Of a DNA stretch of 64,000 nucleotides, positions 22,949 through 34,800 are shown piece by piece. The notes under the pieces were generated by a model. The model ran no database searches. It saw only the letters and a program-made list of their open reading frames with translations, and was not told where the DNA came from. Location: assembly GCF_002775205.1 (NCBI RefSeq), contig NC_036461.1:20494015-20558014 (forward strand), read 5' to 3'. This DNA comes from Xiphophorus maculatus. Its lineage: Eukaryota > Chordata > Actinopteri > Cyprinodontiformes > Poeciliidae. Numbering within the stretch: position 1 is the stretch's first letter; each line of letters starts with the position of its first letter. Both the position numbers and the translations under genes were made by a program.

Positions 22949-23499
22949 ATGTCTAAAGGTGGGTCAGAGGTCAGCGCAGGAGGAAGACAACGCTGCCATC
23001 CACCTGGAGGCTGGTAGGAGAACTGCAGCAGATCCCTCAGGTTGAGGATCGGCCTCTCCAGGTCTCCATCAGATGTGACGTCATGGCGACCGGCCTGCAG
23101 CCGTCACGTCCTCTGGATGTTTGATCTTTGGTACCGGTACCAAACAGGAGGTCTTCCATCGTTGTGGTACCTTCCCCCCCTCATCAGGCTTGGACTGAAC
23201 CTCTGAAGCCTGGAGCTGATGCCGTCCATCTGGACCTGCACCGTCTCACACCTCAGTCTGTCGCTGCCCCTTCCTCCACCTCCATCCATGGAGATGGAGG
23301 TGGAGGAGCTGACGGAGTCCTCTGTAGCGAAGTGGGTGGAGGATGGCTGAGAACTGAAAAGGTGTGACGTTTAGAGAAGAAAAATCGTTAAAGATGATGT
23401 GGCTAACAGCAGGGGGGGAGGGGCCAGGGCCCTGGGGGTCAAACCTGTTGAAGAACTGGTTCAGGTCGGATGACCCCCAACCAATAGGTCTCCTATAGC
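22949..23499 (-). pseudogene. Unrecognised leftward exon cluster (orphan gene 3' end or pseudogene)
   Basis: Three minus-strand pieces look like exons. 23499-23445 reads YRRPIGWGSSDLNQFFN between CCCAG and GTTTGA. 23353-23171 reads SQPSSTHFATEDSVSSSTSI, then RCETVQVQMDGISSRLQRFS, between TTTTCAG and GTACCA. The first two join in phase. The third, 23094-22949 after CTGCAG, reads LERPILNLRDLLQFSYQPPG to a stop, but in the frame that does not match the phase of the second. The in-phase reading gives PVAMTSHLMETWRGRSST and stops. No upstream exon was found toward ankrd9. I do not recognise the family. It could be a fast-evolving gene, a decaying one, or chance in a GC-rich patch. Confidence 0.4.
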
Positions 23500-23759
23500 C
23501 TGGGAGATTGGTTTTCTCACAGCAACTTGACCTTTATGCTTAAAGTTCTTGATGATTGTGAATATTTGATTTCACATGTTACTGGCACCAAATGACCAAA
23601 CATTGCGTCTCCCATAAAACACATGTATCCATTTAAGGTATAAAATCTAATAAACTTTCTATTTCAAAATGTCCAGAAGGTTTTGTAGCTTTAAACATTC
23701 AGTGGAATCAGTTCAAATGTAAAAAGGTGCTGAGCCCAGATCTGGACTCAGCCAGAATT

Positions 23760-24010
23760 CAATAAATACTTTCTTGATCCCAAAGGAAATGTTGATGCAA
23801 CTCACATTGATTGAAAATTCTTCAAAGAGTTATTACAAATGGACAATAATCTGTGAATGCAACAACAACGGAGGCCGTTGGGTTAACCAGGAGGTTTGTG
23901 TCGGCCTCAGAGCTCCGTCCTTCACATCTGATTGTGAACCATCAGCCAAGTGTTATATAATAGTGAGGTTTGCTCAATGTGGAAGGACTGCTGCACCCAA
24001 CAAGGTCACT
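23760..24010. repeat. LINE 3' tail-like sequence
   Basis: ACTTTCTTGATCCCAAAGGA resembles the 20690 copy (CTTTATTAATCCCAAAGGGG) and is followed by GC-richer sequence with broken frames. Identification is weak. Confidence 0.4.
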
Positions 24011-24311
24011 GATCCCAGATAAGTTCACACACACCAACCAACACACACACCTCTGACAGGATCACATATTTACAATCCAAATCCTTTCTTGTCAATAAAA
24101 ACACTAGTACACATGTTTACATCCTGTGACTGAGCTGCCGCCCTCATTAGAACCTGCAGTAGTTACAAGTCCACTATGTTCTCTATGTGAGACACTTGAT
24201 CCCCCCCCCCCCACCCACCCCCTCCTCCCCTGTCGTGTCCCAGACTGTACTACAAACATGCAGTGCGCACATGGAGCTGCATGAGGGCGGAGCGCCGCAT
24301 AGTTTCCAGGC

Positions 24312-24318
24312 TATAAAA
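24312..24318 (+). promoter_or_regulatory. ankrd9: TATA box of ankrd9
   Basis: TATAAAA lies about 120 bp upstream of the ankrd9 ATG in a GC-rich context, which would place transcription start near 24343. Confidence 0.65.
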
Positions 24319-24436
24319 GTGTGCGGGAATGAGCGAGAAGTTTGGACTCTAGAAACACACCAGCTGTTCCTCCAGTCTTCTCAGGGAGACGCGACCCGTT
24401 TTCTTCCGCCGGAAGCAGACTCTGCTGTGCGCGGTG

Positions 24437-25291
24437 ATGCCGTGGCTGCGGTCCTCTTCCTCCCCTTCCTCCTCCTCCTCCTCCTCCTCCGAGCAGTGCC
24501 TCTCCTGCTCGCCGTGTCAGCGGGAGTGTGAGCGGACGGCGTTCTCCTTCTACTGCGCGGTGCGGGAGCAGCTCCCGGTCTGGCTGCTGGAGGAGATGCG
24601 CAGCATGGAGGTGTTCTGCTGGGACAACGGAAGCCCGAGAGCCTTCCTGCCGTCTGAAGCCCTGCTGTACGCTACAGTGCACGACCACCAGGACTATGCG
24701 CGCTACCTCCTCAACAGGTACTCGGTGGGCGCGCTCCGAGCCCCGGCCTGCAGCTTCTGCTGCTGCCCCGGCAGCGGCGCGCCGCACCTGAGCGTGGCGG
24801 TGCGCTACAACCGCGTGGCCGTCCTCGGCATGGTAATGGAGGCGCTGAAGGACTGCGGCGGCCCGGCCCAGCGTAGGGAGTACCTGGACGGCCGCGGCGG
24901 CTGCCTTCACGCCGCGGACGCGGGGAAGACCGCGGTGCAGCTGGCGGTGGAGCTGTCGCATCCCGAGTGCCTGCTGCAGCTGCTGGTCCACGGCGCTCGG
25001 CCCGACGGCCTCGAGGTGGCGCTGCAGAGGTTGGTGTCGTGCGTTGTCCCGGAGCGGCAGCAGGCGCAGCGGTGCCTCGACTTCCTGCTGCTGTTTCTGG
25101 CCAAGCCGCCGCCGCTGCCGTGCCTGCGGGACGAGCCGCAGCGCTGGCAGGGGCTGCTGGGGAACAGGGTGTTCAGCTGGCTCTGCGGCCTGGCCCCCTC
25201 CCCCCTGCTGCTGCAGGCGCTCCGGTGTCTGGCCCAGTCCGGATCAGACCGCATCACTTCGCTGCCGGACTTCCTGCAGCCGCACAGCTGA
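24437..25291 (+). CDS. ankrd9: Ankyrin repeat domain-containing protein 9, single exon
   Basis: Intact intronless frame of 284 aa. The start is the ATG at 24437 (MPWLRSSS), as in mammalian ANKRD9 (MPW...). The preceding in-frame GTG is not a start. After a serine run encoded by (TCC)n (about residues 6-16) come FSFYCAVREQLPVWLLEEMR, SEALLYATVHDHQDYARYLL and LSVAVRYNRVAVLGMVMEAL, which line up with human ANKRD9. Degenerate ankyrin repeats span about 70-200. The C-terminus keeps the ..PDFLQP ending. ANKRD9 is reported as a cullin-RING substrate adaptor that acts on IMP dehydrogenase and associates with IMPDH filaments (family knowledge). A TATA box upstream and AATAAA at 25498 complete a compact gene. 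GC content is far above its surroundings. Confidence 0.95.
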   Translation: MPWLRSSSSPSSSSSSSSEQCLSCSPCQRECERTAFSFYCAVREQLPVWLLEEMRSMEVFCWDNGSPRAFLPSEALLYATVHDHQDYARYLLNRYSVGALRAPACSFCCCPGSGAPHLSVAVRYNRVAVLGMVMEALKDCGGPAQRREYLDGRGGCLHAADAGKTAVQLAVELSHPECLLQLLVHGARPDGLEVALQRLVSCVVPERQQAQRCLDFLLLFLAKPPPLPCLRDEPQRWQGLLGNRVFSWLCGLAPSPLLLQALRCLAQSGSDRITSLPDFLQPHS

Positions 25292-25497
25292 CAGTGACGA
25301 CATCTGTTGTGGAAGACAACCCCGAAGGACTGCTGCGACTGGACAGTTTGAATATACTGTAAATAACATGTAAATATTCCCTAAATAGACATATTATAGT
25401 GAAAATAAGCGGGCTCGTGGAATCTATACTGGATTAATGGATCATAAGCTTTATTTATGTGCTGGTTTAGTTGTAATCTGGCAGTTGAATGGTGCTG

Positions 25498-25503
25498 AAT
25501 AAA
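25498..25503 (+). terminator. ankrd9: ankrd9 polyadenylation signal
   Basis: AATAAA about 205 bp after the stop codon, followed by a T-rich and TG-containing stretch (25510-25545) suitable as the downstream element. Confidence 0.7.
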
Positions 25504-25545
25504 TGCCTGATTTTTTTTTCTTTTTCTTGTCAAAGTTTCTGGGTT

Positions 25546-27474
25546 GAGCATGGAGTCAAATGATGACAGCACTGCTCGAAATGTTTGCTGAAAAACAAAC
25601 ATTTTGATCTTTTGGATAATTCACATGACAAAAAAGAAAATTCTATTCCAAACATTCAGCCCCTCCCCCTTCACTGTGATTCTCTTAAATAAACCTACAG
25701 AAGTCACCTAATAGTAAACAGAGTCCAGCTGTAAGGTAACCACTAGATGTGACGCATTGAGGGGGGAGGGGCACCGCAATGAAGGAAAAATTATTTCTAG
25801 TTGACTTTTTCTATATTTGACAATAGTTTGTGCATGTGTTCCCTACTGTCACTTCTCCAAACACTCATAGGAGTGTCAAGAAGAAAATGAATATGCCTTC
25901 ATAAAGGCATAAGAAGTCATCGTTAAAGTCCTGAAACCCTGCAGAAAGTGAAAAGTTCTACACTGAAAAAACACATTTTTTAAAAAAAATCTGTGAAACG
26001 ACTTTTTTCTATTACTATTAAATAAGTCTTTACTTAAAACAAGCGCTTATATCTTGCTGAAAAGTTACTTCTAAGTTAATTTAGGATTATTTAAAGTGAA
26101 CTAAGAGATTTGCACTAGAAACTAGACCAGAGACGGTGAGATTCACTGTTTTCGCAGTGTAGGAGTATTAGAGTATTTCTCATTACCATCTCCCAAAAGT
26201 TGGGTTTTTGTTTGCTTTGTTGGAAAATGCCAGCATATTGTGTTAAGTTGTAGGCAGGACATTACAGAACAGAGTGAATAAACACAAACCGTCCAGGGTC
26301 TGACAGAACCCCTCGGTTTGAAGTGTGGAGTCTTGTTTTAGCTCAGACATGCTCCACAAATCAACCTTACACAGACATTGCTGCGTCCGTTCTTCCAAAC
26401 ATAAACTGTCCATGTAATATCCTTGGAAACAACATTAAGGAGGAAGCAGCTGATTAGCAGTGAAAGCCAGTGCTGTGCTCTAAATCGTCTGGCTAATGGA
26501 AATGTCCAATAAATTTGTTTACAGCTGATTGATTCAGTCTCACTATAAAGAACGGGCAGTGATCATTCTCAGCCAGTCATTCTTAGGTTTATAGCCATAA
26601 AGGCATGCAGTAAGGTGTTCACATCAACAGGGATCAATAATATAGAATCAATTAAAAAATAGTAACGAAGCCTTAAAACATAACAGCTCAGCCTAACATC
26701 TGACAGGCCGGACTCATCTCTTCCACCGAAGGTAGCCCAGTGTTAGCCGACCACTTTTGGAAATATTTCCTGAAATTTTAGTGGAAACTTCTTTGGGTTT
26801 ATTTCAAATGTAATGAACACAGACAAAAAAAAAGAAACGAGAATAGAAAAGCAGAAAGATTGTTGAAGGGGTTCAAAAGGAAAGGAGATAGGAGTAGAGG
26901 AGAGAAAGTAGCCTAGAAAGAACACCAGTCAACACTGTTGAAGTCTGCCTCTAAACCTGTGGAGAGAAAAAAAAAAGCTGGAAATTCACCTGGCAGAGGG
27001 TGTATGATGTTGAAACACCCAAAACACCCACTGAATCCAGGAACATCACAGCTGATGTGTTCAGGTGCGTCAGTGGAAGTAATCGCACAAAGTTAGCGTT
27101 GACACCCTCTTTTCAAAGTTGCATATTATTATTTACAGTTTGGGAAAATGTGGGGGGAAAAAGTGGAAAAGATGAAATGTCTTGCCTGTCTGTGCAATAA
27201 AACATCTTCTACAGGGTGATTGATTAGCTCACCTGACAATCACAGTCTGTCAATGAAAGCCTCAACACTGTGGGATCTTCCAGAGCAACAACACAGAACA
27301 GAAACAATCAGTGGAGGTCTGCAAGAGAGCAATATTGACTTTCTAGTTGTTGAGCTACTCAGGAGAGCTTTGTGTCTGTTTGTGCAGAGAACGTCTCTCA
27401 GGATATTGCACGTTTCGGTGAAAAAAACCTACTGAACAACGATAATGAACCATTTGCAAGGGAGTGTAATACAG
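25546..27474. other. Intergenic ankrd9-tecpr2, nothing recognised
   Basis: AT-rich DNA without coding-like frames. A minus-strand open stretch ending at CTGCCAG|GTGAAT near 26990 was noted, but it has no partner exon. Confidence 0.45.
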
Positions 27475-28830
27475 ATTAAAGTGAGCAGAACTTTATTCCT
27501 TTAGATTTAAACCCAGATCAGTGAAACGGGGATAATCAGGGAACATGGGGTTTTACCAGGGATCATACAAGTTTTCATTTCCACAAACAGTCAACAAACC
27601 TTTGTTTCAACAATTCCTCCAGCTCACTTTCTTTGGGTCCCAAATCTTCAGTTATCAACAAAACTGATTGCAGCTGCTGGGATAAAACTGTCCACAGGAC
27701 AGCAGTGACAGTGAATCCACTTTATGCTTGACTATTTTTGCTCTTCTCAGTGTTACCAGGTCGTTCTCATTGATTATTTAGTGTGAAAGAACAAAGTAAA
27801 CGTTTTGAAGTAGTAAGGGTTGTGCGGTTGGTTACAGTAGTTAGAGAATTAAACTCAGAAAAGAAGAAGAAAAAAAATCTTCTGGGACATACTGACGTGC
27901 TCCCTTAAAATTCCACCAGTGCATAAAGATAACGGATAAAAAGAAATCAAAAATACTCACAAAATAAAATGAACTAATTCACAGCAGAAAAGTGATGACA
28001 GGGAATCAGTAAGAGTGAGCAGGGGACAAACTGAATGACATTTTACTCAAATGTTCCTTAAATGTCCTGGGTTGGTCATGGATTACAGAGGAAACCCCAT
28101 CAGGCTGTTCTGTACAGCGTCTGAAGGGTCTGGGTTCCAGTTCTGAACTCAAACAGTCTCAGTCTGTTAAACTGACAGGAAGTCCTCAACCCGTTCAGCA
28201 GCGTTGCAACACATGAAGACCGCCAGCCCTAAAGGTAAAAGTCTATGACCGACAGGCTGGACGCCCAAATCCTCACAAACAGAAAGGCAACTCAGAACTT
28301 TGTTTTGATTTATATGGGAAGCCATCAGACGAGGAGCAGGGCATATTCTGTGTTTAAAAAAAAAAAGAAAGAAAAGTTTTCCTTCTGTCAAGTGAATGGC
28401 AGGGACATGAAAGCAGCACCATGTGAGAGCGTCCAGCCAAGGAAAGGAGAGAAACCATTTCAAATGGACTAAGCCAAACTCAGCTGTCTAACGTCTCCTT
28501 TTAGTCTAAAACTTACTTAAGATGAATTGTAAAGCTAATTTCAAACCAGCTTGAAGTGCTGAACTGATCTGGAATAAATATTAGCAGAGTTAAATAAGGT
28601 TAAAGTGCTTCCTGTTACAAAAATAAGATAAATTCCCTTCATTTCATTTTACACCTGGTCTTCCCAGAGTGACCTGTGCAGCAGACGCTGCAGGATGTGA
28701 TGTCATCGGCCTGCTCAGATTTGGTCCAGCTGTGAAGTCACACGATGGGAAGAGCAACGTCGGTGACATCACGACGTTCTTCCAAGCCAATCCGGATCCA
28801 GATGACCAGCAGCAGTGATGGTGTCGCCGG
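27475..28830 (-). other. tecpr2: tecpr2 3' UTR (inferred extent)
   Basis: Non-coding stretch after the tecpr2 stop. The first convincing minus-strand AATAAA is at 27492-27497, which would give a 3' UTR of about 1.35 kb. This is inferred, since a non-canonical nearer signal is possible. Confidence 0.4.
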
Positions 28831-31800
28831 TCAGATCAGCTCCCATTCGTCCTCAACATCCTCTCCTCCCAGCACGGCGCCTGCAGGCGGGGGGGCGCTG
28901 GGCATGTGTGGGAGGAGCTTGGTCAGCCGTCGGCACAGTCCTCCAATGGGAGTCACCGCCCACAGCTCTTCCTCTGGAGTCACTGAGCAAAGAGGAGACA
29001 TTGGCTGCTTCAGCGCTTGATTTTCTTTATCATCCAGCGAGGATCAATGTCAACTTCTGATCAAAGACTGTCTGTTTTACGACTCGCATTCCAACAGGTG
29101 TTATTTCTACCTGTCCATGTTTTAAACACACCACAACATTTGTACAGCTAATTTTTCATAATCGGCGCCTGTCTTTTCTTGGATTGTACAACGTTTTGTT
29201 CATAGAATCTGTGCTTTTTGCTTGTAATCCAAACTTTTCCAACACCTTACCAGAGATGAACTTGCTTAAACCTGCTTTAGCACCTCGAAAAAATACAGGG
29301 GCTATCATTACAATTTCCTTCTGAGACAATCTAGTCTCAAATCAAATATAAAAAATCTTACCTTATAACATATAACCTGTCTGAATAACAACAGGTCAAA
29401 TATGCCTGTATTAGAAGGGTGTTCCTGTATTTGGTGTTATTTCTACTTGTACATGTTTTAATGAGCCACTTTGATTGTTTAAAAGCGACTCAGTGGTGTG
29501 TTCCTGTTTCAGAAAACCAAAGTTTATAAGAGATTGGAGCTTTAGAAAATGTCACTTTACACTAGAAAATAAGAAAGTGAATGTAGAGTTTTTAGCAAAA
29601 CGTGAACAGCAGAGTATTTATCTGCTGAAGTTAAAAGTTTCCCATTGTTTGTTTATCAGTTTTTAAAGACTGCAGCTCTAGTTGATAATTATCAGATTAA
29701 ACACACAATTAATTTTTTCTTTTGTTTGGGATAATGGTTAGGCCACTCAAAGGAATGGGAGCGAAGACAATGTCCTATTGTAGGCCGAGATGCAAACCTA
29801 TCAAGGTGTGTCATGATGAGTTAGATTCAACTGTAACTGGTGTGAACCGTCTTACCAGTAAACCAGTTAGTGTTTCCAGGAATCTTCTTCCAGTAATCTC
29901 CAGCAGGGTTCCGATCAGAAATGCCATAACGCCGAGCCAGTTCTCCATTTACACACCGAACCCAAACAGTCTGACAGCTGACAACCATCTGACTGACAGC
30001 CAGCCCTGCACGCACACGCACACACACACACACGCACACACACACACGCACACACACACACACCGTAAACCAGTGGAATACACAGAATGGACAGGTAACG
30101 TATATTGACGAAGCAGTCAGAGAAAGAAGTACCTGGTACCAGTTCCCAGTCTGTCCCAACAGGCATCTCATCACTTAGTCCAGTTCTGACAAACACACTC
30201 CCCCTGTTGTCCAGAGCCCAGAGGAGACGATCGTTAGGACTCGTCTGGATGCTGACCAGCTGGACTCCTATTGGCTGTAAAGTTGTGACAGGTCATAGTT
30301 GCATTATGGATGTCTGTAGAATGACTCCATGGAGCTGCGTTTCCATTAACCATGAAATTGCCCAAACTGAAGTTAAGAAAATAAATGTGTTTAATGGAAA
30401 CACAGCAGTTTTTGTGCTGGGATGAGATGGATTTTCAGCCATATCTAAATATATCTAGTTTACAAAACTACAATGGAAACACTTTTTTTTGCATCACACG
30501 AGTCACATGACGAACATTTGGATGTTACGACTGGTGAAAACCACAAAGAACAAGACAGGAAGTGGTAGGAGGAGGATGTTTTTTTTTTTAAGGTGGGGCT
30601 TGTTGCTCTGACGGCTGAATAAGACGAGGATGTCTCCTCTGATTGGCTAAAAGATAATGAGCTGTGACTTATGAATATATCTCATGTAACTGTGGCTGCC
30701 ATGATTTTTAATGACTTATTGTGTGAATAGGCTTATTCACGCATAATTTTAATTTAATTTCCTATTTAAATGGAAACACAGCACTAGTGAAAGTTTGTTT
30801 TTTTCAACATCAGCAAAATACAAAGATTTGCACACATCTGGAACAGAAACGCAGCTGGTGTCTATCCCGTCCCCTACAGTGTAAATACCTGTGGGTATTT
30901 ATCAACCAATGAAAAATATTGAAGAGCACCTGAGACACAGAAAACTGCTCCACTGGACCATCAATATTTTTCACATGAAGCTGATTTTGGTCCACTGTCA
31001 GATGGACAAACACCATATTGAAGCCGCTACCTGTGAGGGAGGTTCGATGTAGATCCAAGCCGGCATCATCATGCTCGCATTCAAAGGCTGAGTTCCAACT
31101 CTGAAGTAGACGAGTCCTCGACTGTCCACTGACCAAACATTCTGGCTGCCACAGCTCACACTGACCAGACGAACACTTCCTGAAGGAAAAAAGGGAACAC
31201 TTCCTTATGGAGTCTTTCAAACAGATGTATGCAAAACCTAAATCTGCTGTAGATGACTTTTATTTTAAAAAAACGTTTTTTTATTTTTTTTTAACTTATT
31301 TGTTAAAACTGTCACCATGTTGTGACAGTATCACATGAAACAAATGATCTGTGAAAAACTTAAGCCAATTAAGCAACTTTGTGTTGCTCTAAATCATAAG
31401 ATCCCATGAAGACATATTTTGGTTGGTGGTTGTAATGTGGGACAACTGGGTTGGAATTTCGATCTGGGGTCCTTCTGAATGGAACATGCCTGTTAACTGG
31501 TCTCTCCAAATTGTCTTTTGGTGTGGGTGTGTGTGTGTGTGTGTGTATGTGCGCGGTTGTTTGCCCTGCAATGGATTGGTGACCTGTCCAGGGTGTGCCC
31601 TGCCCCTCACCCAATGGCTGCTGGAGATAGGCTCCAGCCCCCCAGCAATCTGTAAGGATAGGCGGAATAGATAACAGATGAATGGTTGTAATGTTCAAGC
31701 TTTAGAAATATTTTTGCAAAGCACTGTATCATATAATATACTTTATTAATTGAAAATAACCATATTTTAAAGAAAACCTAACAATAAACTTTATTATATT

Positions 31801-34800
31801 TATTTACAGTGTTTAAGCACGGCTGATATATTTATTACTGCCTGCAGCTCTGTGCAGCTCAGGGTCAACAAACAGCCTGTGGCTCAGGTGACAGAGTGGC
31901 TGTTGTGTAATCTGAACATTAGAAGTTGGTCAGCAGGTCTTTCATGAGCTAAAGTGTCATTGGGCAACTTGCTGTATCTGCTGTCAGAAGTGAATGATAG
32001 CCTAAAAGTGCTACATGTGTGGAAAACAGCAAGCAGTGTATAAATATGATGAAACTGTAATCATAAGATGTAGATCCTGGGTGTCCAGTTCCAGTCCTCC
32101 AGGCAGGGCCGATGTCCTGCCAGTTTTAGACGTGTCTCTGCTCATTCAGATGGTCCAACAACCTGCTCAGCATGTCACAGTTCGGCAGACGTTCTGCTAA
32201 TGAACCATCATTCTGAACCAGGAGAGAAAAAAATGCAGACTATGGTGTTCTCAGACATGATAGTCCAGTAGACTCAATTGGGGACCAAAATTGCAACATT
32301 TATTACATTGTCAGCTGCTGTGGTTCTCTTTTACACTGCACTGCATCAAACTAACCAAAACCTTTGAAAAACCTGTTCACCTCCTCGCCTGTGGGGGCGC
32401 TGCACCAAAAGCCATTGAAGGAAACAAAAAGGAAACTTCTGAATACAACTTCCTTCTTCATAAAATGAAAACAAAAATGGAGTAGAGTAAATTTCTGCAG
32501 CAGGAGGATTTCTCTTTTGTCTTTGGTAGAAGACCACAAGCCATTTCTCCTGCTAGCCCCCAAAACTAGTGCATTTGTTTTGGTTATATTTACCCAGAAT
32601 GCCCTGTGCATTAGTCCGCTTCCTGCTTTTTGGGGCAGGAAGCCCAGTCCGTGGGGTTTGTAGACAGATCAGTTTGTTTTTTGGTCAAACTACAAACCTC
32701 GGTTTTGGTTCAGCTGATGTAAAGTCTGGTTCAGTTTGAATGCACATGAGAATACCGAGCGGACCAGAGATCGGTCCGGAAGCACAATATAGTGCAGGTC
32801 ATTATGGGTAAATATAACCAAAACAAACGTACTAGTCAAGTGATAGCAGGAGAAATGCAGATGGGTTGTGGTCTTTTACCAAAGACCAAAAACAACCAAA
32901 AAGAAATCCTACAACCAATAAAATCTGATATCACTGTATTTTTATTTACATTTTATGAAAAATGAAGTAATTTTCTGTGATTTCTGTGTCGTTTCTCTCT
33001 GTGGTTCTTGGTGTAGCGCCCCCACAGGCGAGGAGGTAAAGAGGTTCTTCAAAGGTTTTGGTTAATTTGACACAGGGGAGAGTGAAAGAGAACCGAAGCA
33101 GCTGAAAATGTAACAAATGTTGCAATTTTGGTCACAAATGGAACTGATTCTAGCAGACTATCAGGTCTGTGTCTCAGGCTGGGTGTCCACAACATATAGC
33201 AGGTGAAGACAGGTCAGGAAATCATGTGATCTTTGATAATGAGAAGAGCAGAGGCACTATAAACAGATCTGACCTTTCCGCCATGTTACTCTATCTCTAT
33301 CACACACACACACACATTCCTGCTGAGCTCTGACACAAACCTGTTACACAACCTCAGACTGTCAATGTGACGAACACACACAGCTGAGTCTGGATGTTCC
33401 AGCTTCAATGTGTTTCTGCAATGTCTGAAACAATGCGCGATGTGATCGGCGGTGCAGCGGCTGTCTCCCAAATCATTCCCTGATCCGGGATTTATTTTCA
33501 TTATCCGACATGTGCCAAAGACATTGAGCCTCAAATTACACCAAACGTCCTCCGAACAGTGTGGTTGTAGAAAATAAAACACGGCGCATAAAGACAGAGT
33601 GCACAGTGTCATCTATCCGGGGTTTATGTGAGCGGTGGGGACATTCTGGAGAACAGTGAGAAGTGTTTGTCTGAATTGGCTAAAATGTTAGGCAGAACAG
33701 AAGAAATCATTTTTGAAGCTATGATCTAGATTTGTTATTTCATGTCCCAGTTTGTGCCATCTAAGAACTGAGTTGAAGATTAAAGCTGGTCCTCAGCTGT
33801 TAGGCCTCTGAGCCACCAGGAGGGGGCAGTCACACAGCTGGGACCACAGGAAGTGCAGGTCTCCATTGAAATCGTTGATACTGCTGTGCCTTGCAAAATC
33901 TTCAGATTTTTCACATTTTCTTTCATTACAACATAATATTTTATTAGGATTTCATGTGACAGTCCAACACAAAGCCCTGCATCATTGTGTGTATGTGGGG
34001 GGGGGGGAACTTAAAAATGATTGTGATCAAGTTACAATCTAGAAGTGAATAAACCAAACAAGAGCAGCTCAGCATAAGTTTTTTAAAAACAGAGTTTCTA
34101 TGGAACGCACCAAGCTGACTGAGGTCCAGGAGGGTCCAATGCAAACCGATGGGACAAGAAGGAGACAGGGTTCGAATGCTCACTTGACCATGAATGTCCA
34201 AACCCCACAAAGCGTCACGACAGGCGGATAAGTGAGTCAGCTCCACCTGAGCTCACAGAGGAGAGGAAAACATGAGGGAAGTGAGTGTAGACCAGACACA
34301 ACTATTAGCTGCATGACCTTTTGAAAAGGGTAACTTCAACTTTTTGAGAAATGTCTACTTTCAAAAGTTTGTAATTTAAAAAAAAAACACTGTTTTATTT
34401 ATTTAGCTTTTTAAATGTTAAAATATCACACCATCACCTTCCTAAAATAATGGTAAGTCATTTTTTGTCAAAAGTGATTTCTTTACCTAAATCATCATTT
34501 GGCAAGAACAAGGTGGTATTTATTTTATTTTTTTGGCTAAAAATACTTTTAATATCAAACAAAAATCTAGAAGAAAAAAAAGAGTCAATACATTATATTT
34601 TATGGGATAGTGAGATTAGCTAAATAAATGGTCCAACCAACATATATAGCTTTAGGAAGCAGATTGTAAAGTAACACAAATATTAGCAGTGATGATTTAT
34701 TGCACGTCATGAGAAAAAAAGTGTGGGTTCATCTTTCAACGTCATATTTTCACCACATTTGTTTAAAAAAAAAAAAATCATAGGTAAATAGGATACAGCG

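Noticed and set aside
24311-24991. 226-codon minus-strand frame
   Set aside because: Antisense shadow of GC-rich ankrd9. Low-complexity composition, and the sense frame matches a known family.
26743-27435. Possible exons between ankrd9 and tecpr2
   Set aside because: Open stretches with one splice-like border each, no partner in phase and no recognisable protein sequence.
29827-30196. Minus-strand Cys/Val-rich frames through the TG repeat
   Set aside because: They join tecpr2 exon 25 to its upstream microsatellite. The exon proper starts at 30005.
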